From positions 1,240,001-1,304,000 of the forward strand of contig JACRPO010000009.1 in NCBI GenBank assembly GCA_016223165.1: DNA of 64,000 nt, read 5' to 3'. Positions 15,294 to 24,754 of this stretch are shown piece by piece; position 1 is the stretch's first letter, and the number at the start of each line of letters is the position of its first letter. The notes under the pieces were generated by a model, which saw nothing but the letters and a program-made list of their open reading frames with translations, had not been told where the DNA came from and made no database searches. The stretch is from Burkholderiales bacterium (GTDB lineage: Bacteria > Pseudomonadota > Gammaproteobacteria > Burkholderiales > Burkholderiaceae_C). A program made the position numbers and the translations under genes.

Positions 15294-17434
15294 AACAGGT
15301 CCTGCAGAACCTCAGGGATGGCCGGACCGAGCTCGCCGACATCCCCTGCCCCCGACCCGCCCGCGGCCAGCTCCTCATCCGCACCTCGCGCACGCTCGTC
15401 TCCGCCGGCACCGAGCGCATGCTGGTCGACTTCGGCCGCGCCGGCTTCATCGACAAGGCCCGCCAGCAGCCCGACAAGGTGCGGCAGGTGCTCGACAAGG
15501 TCCGCACGGACGGCCTGCTGCCCACCCTGCAGGCGGTGCGCAACAAGCTCGACCAGCCGCTGCCGATGGGCTACTGCAATGTCGGCGAGGTGGTCGAGCT
15601 CGGCGCCGGCGTCACCGGGTTTGCGGTGGGCGACCGCGTGGCGAGCAACGGCAGGCACGCCGAGATGGTGGCCGTGCCGGTCAACCTGTGTGCCCACGTG
15701 CCCGATGCGGTGAGCGACGACGAGGCGGCCTTCACGGTGCTGGGCGCCATCGCGCTGCAGGGCATCCGGCTCGTTCAGCCCACGCTCGGCGAAGCGGTGG
15801 TGGTCACGGGCCTCGGGCTCATCGGCCTCGTCACCGTGCAACTGCTCAAGGCGCAGGGCTGCCGCGTGCTGGGCCTGGACTTCGACGCCGACAAGCTGGC
15901 GCTCGCCCGCCGCTTCGGCGCCGAGGTGGTGGACCTGAAGAGCGGCGCCGACCCCGTCGCCGCGGCGCAGGCCTTCTCGCGCGGGCGCGGCGTCGATGCG
16001 GTCATCATCACCGCCAGCACGAAGAGCAATGAGCCCGTGCACCAGGCGGCGCTGATGTGCCGCAAGCGCGGCCGCATCGTGCTCGTGGGCGTCACGGGTC
16101 TCGAGCTCTCGCGCGCCGACTTCTTCGAGAAGGAGCTGAGCTTCCAGGTCAGCTGCAGCTACGGGCCCGGCCGCTACGACCCCAACTACGAGGACAAGGG
16201 CCAGGACTACCCGGTGGGTTTCGTGCGCTGGACCGAGCAGCGCAACTTCGAGGCCGTGCTCGACATGCTGGCGGAGCGACGGCTCGATGTCTCCACGCTC
16301 GTGTCGCACCGCTTCGACATCGCCGAGGCCGCGCGCGCCTATGAGGTCGTCGGCGGCGCCGAGCCCTCGCTCGGTATCCTGCTGCGCTATCCCGCGGCTC
16401 CCACCGGGCAAGCCGGCGCACGCCGGGCGCGCACGGTGCGGCTCGCGGCGCCGGTGGGCGCATCGGCGGCCGCGCCGGCATCCGGTGCTGTCGCCGGCCA
16501 CGCGCGTCTCAGCGTCATCGGTGCCGGCAACTACGCCGGTGCCGTGCTCGTGCCGGCCTTCAAGGCGGCCGGCGCCGAGTTGTTGCGCGTCGCCTCGGCG
16601 GGCGGGGCGAGCAGCCTGCACCTGGGTCGCAAGTTCGGCTTCGCCGAAGCCACCACCGATGTCGACGCGCTCATCGCCGACCCGGACTGCAATGCCGTCG
16701 TCGTCAGCACGCGCCACGACACCCACGCCGACTTCGTGCGGCGCGCGCTCGCGGCGGGAAAGCATGTCTTCGTCGAGAAACCGCTCGCGCTGACGTCGGC
16801 CGAACTCGGAGCCATCGAGTCCGCGGCGACCGCCGCGCCCGGGCGCATCGTCATGGTCGGGTTCAACCGCCGCTTCGCGCCGCAGGTCGCGCGCGTGCGC
16901 CAACTGCTCGCCGCGACGCCCGGGCCCAAGGCCTTCGTGATGACGGTCAACGCCGGCGCCATCCCGGCCCAGCACTGGACGCAGGATGCGACGGTCGGCG
17001 GCGGCCGGCTGCTGGGCGAGGGCTGCCACTTCGTGGACCTGCTGCGTTTCCTGGCCGGCGCGCCGATCGAGTCGCACCAGGTGGCGCGCATGCGCGCCGC
17101 GACGCCCGATACGGCCACGGTGACCCTGCACTTCGCCGACGGCTCGCTCGGCACGATCCACTACTTCGCCAACGGCTCAAAGGCCTTCGCGAAGGAGCGG
17201 CTCGAGACCTTTGCTGCCGGTCGCGTGCTGCAGTTGGACAACTTCCGCCGCCTGGCCGGCTTCGGCTGGCCGGGCTTCGCGAAAATGAACCTCTGGCGCC
17301 AGGACAAGGGCCAGGCCGCCTGCGCGGCGGCATTCGTGCAGGCGGTTCGGTCCGGGGGGCCCTCCCCCATCCCGTTGCCCGAGCTGCTTGAAGTCGGGCG
17401 AGTCAGCATCGCCATCGAGGAAGCCTTGCGATGA
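15290..17434 (+). CDS. Bi-domain oxidoreductase: alcohol-dehydrogenase-like plus Gfo/Idh/MocA
   Basis: A 714-residue natural fusion. Residues ~1-370 are an MDR (zinc-type alcohol dehydrogenase) domain with GYCNVGEVVELGAGV and a cofactor loop VVTGLGLIGLVTVQ. Residues ~400-714 are a Gfo/Idh/MocA domain beginning LSVIGAGNYAGAVLVPAF with the EKP motif (VFVEKPLALTSAE). Such bi-domain oxidoreductases recur in polysaccharide loci beside heparinase-like and GT4 genes, as here; their reaction is not settled. Two cofactor sites in one chain suggest coupled oxidation and reduction of a sugar (inference). It overlaps both neighbours by 4 bases. Confidence 0.87.
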   Translation: MKQVLQNLRDGRTELADIPCPRPARGQLLIRTSRTLVSAGTERMLVDFGRAGFIDKARQQPDKVRQVLDKVRTDGLLPTLQAVRNKLDQPLPMGYCNVGEVVELGAGVTGFAVGDRVASNGRHAEMVAVPVNLCAHVPDAVSDDEAAFTVLGAIALQGIRLVQPTLGEAVVVTGLGLIGLVTVQLLKAQGCRVLGLDFDADKLALARRFGAEVVDLKSGADPVAAAQAFSRGRGVDAVIITASTKSNEPVHQAALMCRKRGRIVLVGVTGLELSRADFFEKELSFQVSCSYGPGRYDPNYEDKGQDYPVGFVRWTEQRNFEAVLDMLAERRLDVSTLVSHRFDIAEAARAYEVVGGAEPSLGILLRYPAAPTGQAGARRARTVRLAAPVGASAAAPASGAVAGHARLSVIGAGNYAGAVLVPAFKAAGAELLRVASAGGASSLHLGRKFGFAEATTDVDALIADPDCNAVVVSTRHDTHADFVRRALAAGKHVFVEKPLALTSAELGAIESAATAAPGRIVMVGFNRRFAPQVARVRQLLAATPGPKAFVMTVNAGAIPAQHWTQDATVGGGRLLGEGCHFVDLLRFLAGAPIESHQVARMRAATPDTATVTLHFADGSLGTIHYFANGSKAFAKERLETFAAGRVLQLDNFRRLAGFGWPGFAKMNLWRQDKGQAACAAAFVQAVRSGGPSPIPLPELLEVGRVSIAIEEALR

Positions 17435-18552
17435 GCCCGACCCAGACCGCCGTCGTCGACGTGATCGCCGGCGCCCGCCCCAATTTCATGAAGATCGCGC
17501 CCATCCTGCGCGCGATCCAGGCTCGCCAGGCCGACCCCGCCATCCGCAGCGGCCTGCGCTATCGCCTCGTGCACACTGGCCAGCATTACGACGCGCGCAT
17601 GTCGGGCGACTTCTTCACGCAGCTGGGCATCCCCGAGCCCGACGTCAACCTCGAGGTCGGCTCGGGCACGCAGGCCGAGCAGACGGCCGGCATCATGACC
17701 AAGTACGAGCGGCTGCTGCTGGACAGCCGCAGCGACCTCTGCCTGGTGGTGGGCGATGTCACCTCGACGATGGCCTGCGCCATCGCGGCGCAGAAGCTGC
17801 GCGTGCCGGTGGCGCACGTCGAAGCCGGCATCCGCTCGGGCGACTGGGGCATGCCCGAGGAGATCAACCGCCTCGTCACCGACTCGATCACCAACTGGTT
17901 CTTCACCACCAGCGAGGTGGCCAACCGCAACCTGCGCGCGAGCGGCGCGCGCGAAGAGCAGATCCACTTCGTCGGCAACACGATGATCGACACGCTGCTC
18001 GCCAACCTCGAGCGGCTGCGCCCGCCGGCGGTGTGGGCCGAGGCGGGCCTGCAGCCGGGCGGCTATTTCGTCATGACGCTGCACCGGCCGGCGAACGTCG
18101 ACGACGCCGCCGGCTTCGCGCGCCTGATCGAAGCCGTGGGCGTGGCGGTGCGCGGCCTGCCGGTCGTCTTTCCGGTGCACCCGCGCACGGCCAAGACGCT
18201 GGCGGCACTGCCCAACCGGCCGCCGGCGCTGCTGACCATCGAACCACAGCCCTATCTCGAATTCAACTACCTCGTCCGCCACGCCAAGGGCGTGATCACC
18301 GACAGCGGCGGCGTCACCGAGGAGACCACCGTGCTCGGCGTGCCCTGCGTGACGCTGCGCGACACCACCGAGCGGCCCGAGACCGTGACCGTGGGCACCA
18401 ACGAGCTGATCGGCACCGACCCGGCGGCGCTGCAACCGGCGCTAGCCAAGCTCTTCGCCGGGCAATGGAAGAAGGGCGGCATCCCGGAACTCTGGGACGG
18501 CCGCACCGGCGAGCGCATCGCCGAGGCGCTCGATCGCATCCTGCTGGGCTGA
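17431..18552 (+). CDS. UDP-HexNAc 2-epimerase, non-hydrolysing (WecB/WbpI type)
   Basis: A 373-residue GT-B-like epimerase that inverts C2 of a UDP-2-acetamido sugar. Signatures: VIAGARPNFMKIAPIL at the start, HTGQHYDARMS, VGDVTSTMACAIA, HVEAGIRSGDWGMPEE and DSGGVTEETTVLGVPC near residue 290. In E. coli WecB makes UDP-ManNAc; in the Pseudomonas Wbp route WbpI makes the diacetamido-mannuronic acid. Since wbpB, wbpE and wbpD are in this locus and no other 2-epimerase is seen, a WbpI role is a fair inference, not proven. Stop followed by 76 bases without a gene. Confidence 0.88.
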   Translation: MSPTQTAVVDVIAGARPNFMKIAPILRAIQARQADPAIRSGLRYRLVHTGQHYDARMSGDFFTQLGIPEPDVNLEVGSGTQAEQTAGIMTKYERLLLDSRSDLCLVVGDVTSTMACAIAAQKLRVPVAHVEAGIRSGDWGMPEEINRLVTDSITNWFFTTSEVANRNLRASGAREEQIHFVGNTMIDTLLANLERLRPPAVWAEAGLQPGGYFVMTLHRPANVDDAAGFARLIEAVGVAVRGLPVVFPVHPRTAKTLAALPNRPPALLTIEPQPYLEFNYLVRHAKGVITDSGGVTEETTVLGVPCVTLRDTTERPETVTVGTNELIGTDPAALQPALAKLFAGQWKKGGIPELWDGRTGERIAEALDRILLG

Positions 18553-18628
18553 GCGCCTGAGCTGTGGTCCGGCGCCACGCGCGGCCTCTCCCGTGTGTGC
18601 GCCGGCTGCGGCCCGAGGACACAACGCG

Positions 18629-20263
18629 ATGACGCAACTCGGCCGCCTCTGGCGCACCGTGCGCTGGCTGAAGCCCGCACAGGTGCTGGGCCGCGTCCGC
18701 TTCCGGCTGCAGCGGCCGAGCCTCGATCTGCGCCCACCGCCGCCTCTGCGCCCGCCTGCCTCGGGTGCATGGGTGCGTCCGCCCGCGCGCCTGCCGAGCC
18801 TGCTGTCGCCGACGCGCATGCGCTTTCTCGGCCAGGAGCACGACCTCGCCGCGGTCGGCTGGGACGAACCGACGCTGCCGCTGCTGTGGCGCTACAACCA
18901 GCACTACTTCGACGACCTCCATGCCATCGATGCCTCGGCGCGGCGAGAGTGGCATCGTCAGCTCGTGACGCGGTGGCTCGCGGACAACCCGGCCGGCCGC
19001 GGCACGGCGTGGGCGCCCTACCCGTCGAGCCTGCGCATCGTGAACTGGGTGAGGTGGTTCCTGGCCGGCCAGCCGCCCGAGCCGACATGGCTGGCAAGCC
19101 TGGCGGTGCAAGTGCGCTGGCTCACGCGCCGGCTCGAGTGGCATCTGCTGGGCAACCACCTCTTCGTCAACGCCAAGGCGCTCGTCTGCGCCGGCCTCTT
19201 CTTCGAGGGGCACGAGGCCGAAGGTTGGCTGGGCGAAGGGCTGCGCATCCTCGAGCAGCAACTGCCCGAGCAGGTCCTCGCCGACGGCGCGCAGTTCGAG
19301 CGCTCGCCGATGTACCACGCCCTCGCCCTCGAGGACGTGCTGGACCTGCTCAACCTCATTGCTGCGCGCGCTCAGGCCACCTCGCCGGCGCTGCGCCTCG
19401 TGCCGCAGCTGCGCCGGCGTGCCAGCGACATGCTGCATTGGCTGCGCTGCCTGCGCCACCCCGGTGGGATGCTGGCGCGGTTCAACGACACGGCCGAAGG
19501 CATTGCGCCGGCTACCGACGACATCGAGCGTTATGCCGCCGATCTGGGCATCGTGGCTCCTGCTGCACCCGGCGAGGGCGTACTGGCATTGCAGCCGAGC
19601 GGCTACGTACGCGCCGTGCGCGGTGCCGCCACCGCGCTGCTCGACGTGGCCCCCATCGGCCCAGACTACCTGCCCGGCCACGCCCACGCCGATACGCTGT
19701 CGTTCGAGCTCTCGGTGCAAGGCCAGGAACTCATCGTCAACCGCGGCACCTCGGTCTACGGCGATGGCCCCCGGCGCCAGCTGGAACGTGGCACGGCCGC
19801 GCACAGCACGGTGCAGGTCGGCGCGCACGACTCCTCGGAGGTGTGGGCAGGCTTTCGCGTCGGCCGCCGCGCTCGGCCGTTCGACGTGACCGTCGACGGC
19901 TGGCGCATCGGCGCCGCGCACGACGGCTACGCCCACCTGCCTGGCAAGCCTCAACATCGCCGCGAGTGGACGCTGGAGGCCGACGCCCTGCTCGTGCACG
20001 ACCATGTCGAGCCCGACCCCGAGGAGCCGTGCGTCGCCCGGTATCACCTGGCGCCCGGGCTGGGCTGCGAGCCCGCGCAGGGCGGCCACTGGATCGTCCG
20101 CCGAGGCGGGGACGAACTCGCACGGGTGCAGGTGCTGCGCGGCCGCGGCGCGCTCGAGTCCTGGCAGCATGCGCAGCGCTTCGGCGAGCTGGTACCGGCG
20201 CAGACGCTGGCCGTGCAGCTCGACGCAGGCGTCGCGGAAGTGCGCTGGCACTGGAGCACCTGA
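18629..20263 (+). CDS. Heparinase II/III family protein
   Basis: A 544-residue protein with an alpha-helical N-terminal half (LLWRYNQHYFDDLHAI, LRIVNWVRWFLAGQPP, LGNHLFVNAKALVCAG) and a C-terminal beta-sandwich of the heparinase II/III type (GHAHADTLSFELSVQG). Family members are polysaccharide lyases for uronic acid polymers. No signal peptide is seen, so it would act in the cytoplasm unless another export route exists; proteins of this kind are common in O-antigen loci and may be synthetic rather than degradative (inference). ATG at 18629 is chosen, with GAGGAC just upstream; an in-frame GTG at 18593 is less likely. Confidence 0.82.
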   Translation: MTQLGRLWRTVRWLKPAQVLGRVRFRLQRPSLDLRPPPPLRPPASGAWVRPPARLPSLLSPTRMRFLGQEHDLAAVGWDEPTLPLLWRYNQHYFDDLHAIDASARREWHRQLVTRWLADNPAGRGTAWAPYPSSLRIVNWVRWFLAGQPPEPTWLASLAVQVRWLTRRLEWHLLGNHLFVNAKALVCAGLFFEGHEAEGWLGEGLRILEQQLPEQVLADGAQFERSPMYHALALEDVLDLLNLIAARAQATSPALRLVPQLRRRASDMLHWLRCLRHPGGMLARFNDTAEGIAPATDDIERYAADLGIVAPAAPGEGVLALQPSGYVRAVRGAATALLDVAPIGPDYLPGHAHADTLSFELSVQGQELIVNRGTSVYGDGPRRQLERGTAAHSTVQVGAHDSSEVWAGFRVGRRARPFDVTVDGWRIGAAHDGYAHLPGKPQHRREWTLEADALLVHDHVEPDPEEPCVARYHLAPGLGCEPAQGGHWIVRRGGDELARVQVLRGRGALESWQHAQRFGELVPAQTLAVQLDAGVAEVRWHWST

Positions 20264-20289
20264 GGCACGCCCGACACCGCCAGCCCGTC

Positions 20290-21528
20290 ATGCACGTCCT
20301 CTTCCTCACCGACAACTTCCCGCCCGAGGTCAACGCCCCGGCCAGCCGCACGCACGAACACGGCCGGCGATGGGTGGCCGCCGGCGAGCAGGTGACCGTC
20401 ATCACCTGCGCCCCCAACTTCCCCGGCGGCCGCGTGCTGCCGGGTTACCGCAACCGACTGTGGCAGCAGGAGCAGATGGACGGCATGCGCGTCATCCGCG
20501 TCTGGAGCTACATCACGGCCAACGATGGCTTCGCGCGACGCGTGCTCGACTACCTGAGCTACATGCTGATGGCCTTCGTCGCCGCCCTCTTCGTGCGGCG
20601 CGTCGATGTCGTCGTCGCCACCTCGCCGCAGTTCTTCACCGCCGTGGCCGGCTGGGCGGTGGGGGTGGTCAAGCGGGCGCCCTTCGTCTTCGAGCTGCGC
20701 GACCTGTGGCCGGAATCGATCAGGGCGGTGGGCGCGATGAAGGAGTCGGCCATCATCCGCGGGCTGGAACGGCTGGAACTGTTCCTCTATCGGCGCGCGG
20801 CGCTCATCGTCTCGGTGACGCATTCGTTCCGCGAGACCCTCGTGCGGCGCGGCATCGAAGGCCGCAAGATCGAGGTCATCACCAACGGCGTGGACATCGC
20901 GCGCTTCACGCCCCGCCCGAAGGACGCGGCGCTCGAGGCCGAGCTCGGCCTGCAAGGCTGCTTCGTCGCCGGCTACATCGGCACGCATGGCATGGCGCAC
21001 GCCCTGGAGACGCTGCTGGCCGCGATGCAGCGCCTGCGCGAGCACCCCGAGGGGCGGGACATCCGGCTGCTGCTGCTGGGCGACGGCGCCCGCAAGGCGG
21101 CGCTGCGCGAAGAGGCGGCCCGCCTCGGCCTCGCCGACACGGTGAAGTTCGTCGACACCGTGCCGAAGGAACAGGTGGCACGCTACTGGTCGCTGCTGGA
21201 CGTGTCGGTCATCCACCTGCGCCGCACCGAGCTCTTCACCACCGTCATCCCGAGCAAACTCTTCGAGTGCATGGGCATGGGCCTGCCGGTGCTGCACGGC
21301 GTGGCAGGCGAGTCCGCCGCCATCGTGCGCAGGGAGGGCTGCGGCCTCGTGTTCGAACCGGAGAACGTCGACGAACTTGTGCAGGGCCTGCTCTCGCTGC
21401 GGCGTGATGGCGCCCTGCGCGAGCGCCTGAGCGCGGCCGCGCGGGCCGCCGCCAGCCACTACGACCGCGGCGTGCTCGCCTCGCGCATGCTGGCGCTGCT
21501 GCGCGCCTGCGGCGCCAAGACGCCCTGA
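20290..21528 (+). CDS. Glycosyltransferase family 4 protein, WbuB-like
   Basis: A 412-residue GT-B enzyme. It begins MHVLFLTDNFPPEVNAPASR with THEHGRRWVAAGEQVTVITC, the WbuB-type opening. The middle holds FELRDLWPESIRAVGAM and the donor half ITNGVDIARFTP, YIGTHGMAHALETLL and PSKLFECMGMGLPVL. WbuB homologues transfer an N-acetylfucosamine-type residue (known for E. coli O26), so it may add the second sugar after the PglC-linked one (inference). It is the last gene of the rightward train; its 3' end overlaps the convergent pglF-like gene by 70 bases. Confidence 0.88.
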   Translation: MHVLFLTDNFPPEVNAPASRTHEHGRRWVAAGEQVTVITCAPNFPGGRVLPGYRNRLWQQEQMDGMRVIRVWSYITANDGFARRVLDYLSYMLMAFVAALFVRRVDVVVATSPQFFTAVAGWAVGVVKRAPFVFELRDLWPESIRAVGAMKESAIIRGLERLELFLYRRAALIVSVTHSFRETLVRRGIEGRKIEVITNGVDIARFTPRPKDAALEAELGLQGCFVAGYIGTHGMAHALETLLAAMQRLREHPEGRDIRLLLLGDGARKAALREEAARLGLADTVKFVDTVPKEQVARYWSLLDVSVIHLRRTELFTTVIPSKLFECMGMGLPVLHGVAGESAAIVRREGCGLVFEPENVDELVQGLLSLRRDGALRERLSAAARAAASHYDRGVLASRMLALLRACGAKTP

Positions 21529-23522
21529 GCCGCCACCGCTGAAGTGCCGCCGGAAGCCAGCGCCTCGCCCGAGGGCCTGAAGCCGGCGACGAGCTGCTCG
21601 AGCAGGGCCAACACCGCCGCAGCGTCGCCGCTCGCACTGGCGGCCTGGAACTCGCGCAGCCGCCCCTCCAGCTCCCCCCAAGGCACGAACCCCTCGCGCG
21701 CCTTCATGATGCGCGGATGGTCGGTCGGCTGCGGGTTGTCGCCGATGAGCAGTTCCTCGTACAGCTTCTCGCCGGGCCTGAGGCCCGTGATGACGATCTC
21801 GATGTCGCCGCCCGGGTGCTCGGCGTCGCGCACCGCGAGGCCCGAGAGCTCGATCATGCGCCGCGCCAGGTCCATGATGCGCACGGGCTGCCCCATGTCG
21901 AGCACGAAGACTTCGCCGCCGCGCGCCATCGCGCCGGCCTGCACGACGAGCTGCGCGGCCTCGGGGATGGTCATGAAGAAGCGCGTCACCTCGGGGTGCG
22001 TCACCGTCACCGGGCCGCCGTTGCGGATCTGCTGGCGGAACAACGGCACCACCGAACCGGACGAGCCGAGCACGTTGCCGAAGCGCACGGCCGAGAAGCG
22101 CGTCGTGCCCGCCACCCCGCCCAGGCCTGCGCCCCGGCCCAAACCCGTGCCCGTGCCCACGCCGCCCGCGACCGCTTCGGCAAGCGCCGGCGCACCGGCA
22201 CCGCCGGGCCCGGCCAGGGCCTGCAGCACCATCTCGGCCAGGCGCTTGCTCGCGCCCATCACGTTCGTCGGGCGCACCGCCTTGTCGGTGCTGATGAGCA
22301 CGAATTCGCTGACGCCGGCGCGCAAGGCGCAGCGCGCCGTCACCCAGGTGCCGAGCACGTTATTGCTGGCCCCCTCGACGATGTTGCGCTCGACCAGCGG
22401 CACGTGCTTGTACGCCGCCGCGTGGTAGACGATGTGCGGCCGCCAGGCCTCGAAGACCTCGGCCAGGCGCGGCTCGTCGCGCACCGAGCACAGCAGCGGC
22501 ACGAGCTCGGTGGGCGGCAAGGCGCCCTGCTCGACGCGCGTCTCGAGCTCGTGGTGGATGGTGTACAGCGCGAACTCGCTCTGCTCGACCAGCACCAGCG
22601 CCTTCGGCTGCAGCGCGCAAAGCTGGCGGCACAGTTCGCTGCCGATGGAGCCGCCGGCGCCGGTGACGAGCACCACCTTGCCCGCGGTGTGGCGCGTCAT
22701 CAGGTCCAGGCGCGGCTGCACCGCGTCGCGGCCGAGCAGGTCCTCGATGTCGAGCTCGCGCACGTCGCTCGCCTGCACCTTGCCGAGCGCGATGTCCATG
22801 AGGCCGGGCAACGTGCGCACGTGCACGCCGGTCTCGCGCAGGGCTTCGAGGATCTGGTTGCGGCGCGTGCGGCCGAGCGACGGGATGGCCAGCAGCACCG
22901 CCGCCACGCCCTTGCGCGGCGCGAGCTCGGGCACCTCGGCCAGCGCGTGGATGGGCACGCCGTTGATGAGGCGGCCCTGCAGGCGCGGGTCGTCGTCGAT
23001 GAAGCCGAGCACCTGCATCTCGTGGCTGTGCTGCAGGCTCGCGAGCAGGCGCGTGCCGGCCGAGCCGGCGCCGTAGATCAGCACCTTCTGGTGCGCCAGC
23101 CGCGCACGCCGGCCGCCCGCGAACCACGCGCGCACCAGGGCGCGCAGGCCGGCCATCAGCAGCAGGGCCAGCATCGGCTGCAGGATTCCCGCCGTGCGCG
23201 GCACGTCGTCGAAGCGGAAGTACAGCAGCACCGCAAGGTAGACGGCGCCATACACCGCCACCGCCTTGGCCAGCGTCAGCAGCGCCGACAGGCCGGTGTG
23301 GCGATGGATAGCGCGGTACAGGCCGAAGGCGACGAAGACGGGCATCGCGATCAACGGCACCAGCGCGTAGGCCAGCCACTGCAGCGCGAAGGGCCAGTGC
23401 AGCGTCTCGTAGCGCAGCGAGAACGCCATCCAGGTGGCCAGCAGCAGCAGCAGCAGGTCGGCCAGCATCGACAGCGGCCGCCGCAAGGCGGGCGGGATGG
23501 GCACAGAGGCGGGGCTGCGCAT
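21459..23522 (-). CDS. pglF: Membrane-bound NDP-sugar 4,6-dehydratase (PglF/WbpM/CapD family)
   Basis: A 687-residue long-form dehydratase making the 4-keto-6-deoxy intermediate from UDP-GlcNAc. The N-terminus has about four membrane segments (LADLLLLLLATWMAFSLRY, PLIAMPVFVAFGLYRAIH and more). A CoA-binding-like domain follows (KVLIYGAGSAGTRLLASL), then the catalytic Rossmann domain VLVTGAGGSIGSELCRQL with STDKAVRPTNVMGASKR. Unusually, some 37 Gly/Ala-rich residues are inserted just before RFSAVRFGNVLGSSGS. About 35 residues beyond the usual end overlap the convergent GT4 gene. With the pglE, pglD and pglC genes upstream it forms a complete bacillosamine-type set. Confidence 0.9.
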   Translation of the reverse strand: MRSPASVPIPPALRRPLSMLADLLLLLLATWMAFSLRYETLHWPFALQWLAYALVPLIAMPVFVAFGLYRAIHRHTGLSALLTLAKAVAVYGAVYLAVLLYFRFDDVPRTAGILQPMLALLLMAGLRALVRAWFAGGRRARLAHQKVLIYGAGSAGTRLLASLQHSHEMQVLGFIDDDPRLQGRLINGVPIHALAEVPELAPRKGVAAVLLAIPSLGRTRRNQILEALRETGVHVRTLPGLMDIALGKVQASDVRELDIEDLLGRDAVQPRLDLMTRHTAGKVVLVTGAGGSIGSELCRQLCALQPKALVLVEQSEFALYTIHHELETRVEQGALPPTELVPLLCSVRDEPRLAEVFEAWRPHIVYHAAAYKHVPLVERNIVEGASNNVLGTWVTARCALRAGVSEFVLISTDKAVRPTNVMGASKRLAEMVLQALAGPGGAGAPALAEAVAGGVGTGTGLGRGAGLGGVAGTTRFSAVRFGNVLGSSGSVVPLFRQQIRNGGPVTVTHPEVTRFFMTIPEAAQLVVQAGAMARGGEVFVLDMGQPVRIMDLARRMIELSGLAVRDAEHPGGDIEIVITGLRPGEKLYEELLIGDNPQPTDHPRIMKAREGFVPWGELEGRLREFQAASASGDAAAVLALLEQLVAGFRPSGEALASGGTSAVAAQGVLAPQARSSASMREASTPRS

Positions 23523-23576
23523 GAGGGGTGAGCGATCGACGAGGGTGCGGCGCGGTGCGGGCGGTGTGGTGCGGGC

Positions 23577-24752
23577 TCAGCGGCTCGCCTGCGACATCAC
23601 CTTCTCGACCGCCGCGCAGGTGCGCTCGACCTCGGCTTCGGTGAGCGTCGGGTGCACGAGGAACATCAGGCTCGTCTCGCCCAGCGCGCGCGCATTCCGC
23701 AGCCGCTCGGCGGGGCGCGCGCCGGTGCCATCGAAGGCCCGCTCGAGGTAGATCTCCGAGCACGAGCCGTGGTACAGCGGCACGCGCTCGGCGAGCACCG
23801 CCTCGACGATGCGGTCGCGGCTCCAGCCGCTCTTCAGCCGCTCGGGCCGCACGTAGGCATATTGCCGGTAGCAAGCATGCTCGATGTGCGCCGGCACCTG
23901 CGGCACGCGCAGCGCGTCGAAGCGGCGGCAGGTGTCGGCGATGTGCGCCGCGATGACGCGCCGCCGCGCGCTCCACGCCGCCAGCCGGCGCAGCTGGATG
24001 CGGCCGATGGCGGCCTGCACTTCGAGCATGCGCCAGTTGTGGCCGAACGACTCGTGCAGCCAGCGAAAGCCCGGCGCGTGCCGGCGCTCGTACACGGCAT
24101 CGAAACTCTTGCCGTGGTCCTTCAGGCTCCACATGCGCGACCACAGGCCTTTGTCGTGCGTGGTCACCATGCCGCCTTCGCCGCCGGTGGTGATGATCTT
24201 GTCCTGGCAGAACGACCAGGCGCCGATGTCGCCGAAGGTGCCGACGTTGGCGCCGCGGTAGCGCGCCCCATTCGCCTGCGCGCAGTCTTCGATGAGCTTC
24301 AGGCCGCGCTCGCGGCACAGCTCGAGCAGGCTGTCCATCTCGCAGGGCCAGCCGGCCAGGTGCACGCACAGCACGGCCTTCGTCGCCGGCGTCAGCACCG
24401 CGCGCACCGTCTCTGCGGTGAGGTTGCCCGAGTCGAGGTCCACATCGGCAAACACCGGGCGCGCGCCGGCATTGACGACGCACGAGGCCGAGGCCATGAA
24501 GCTGCGCGGCGTGACGATGACGTCGTCGCCGCGGCCGATGTCGAGCGCACGCAGCGCGGCATCGAGCGCGAGCGTGCCGTTGGCCAGCGCCACCGCGTGC
24601 GCCGTGCCGCACCAGGCAGCGAACTCGCGCTCGAACTCGCGGCATTCCTGGCCGGTCCAGTAGTTGACGCGGCCCGAGGCGAGCACGCGCGAGACGGCTT
24701 CGATCTCCTCGGCCGAGTAGGCGGGCCAGGGTGAGAACGGGGTATCAAGCAT
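23577..24752 (-). CDS. pglE: PLP-dependent sugar aminotransferase (DegT/PglE family)
   Basis: A 391-residue DegT/DnrJ/EryC1/StrS aminotransferase that would add an amino group at C4 of the keto sugar made by the PglF-like enzyme. Visible: VNYWTGQECREFEREFAAWC near the start, VALANGTLALDAALRAL, LIEDCAQANGARYRG, and the PLP lysine region WSFCQDKIITTGGEGGM. Start ATG at 24752 lies 2 bases below the pglD stop, so the four pgl-type genes are one transcription unit. Product stereochemistry (bacillosamine or a 4-amino-fucosamine type) cannot be told. Confidence 0.88.
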   Translation of the reverse strand: MLDTPFSPWPAYSAEEIEAVSRVLASGRVNYWTGQECREFEREFAAWCGTAHAVALANGTLALDAALRALDIGRGDDVIVTPRSFMASASCVVNAGARPVFADVDLDSGNLTAETVRAVLTPATKAVLCVHLAGWPCEMDSLLELCRERGLKLIEDCAQANGARYRGANVGTFGDIGAWSFCQDKIITTGGEGGMVTTHDKGLWSRMWSLKDHGKSFDAVYERRHAPGFRWLHESFGHNWRMLEVQAAIGRIQLRRLAAWSARRRVIAAHIADTCRRFDALRVPQVPAHIEHACYRQYAYVRPERLKSGWSRDRIVEAVLAERVPLYHGSCSEIYLERAFDGTGARPAERLRNARALGETSLMFLVHPTLTEAEVERTCAAVEKVMSQASR

Positions 24753-24754
24753 GA

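Noticed and set aside
21529-21600. A separate small gene after the GT4 gene
   Set aside because: The plus-strand frame there is only the reverse of the pglF 3' end.
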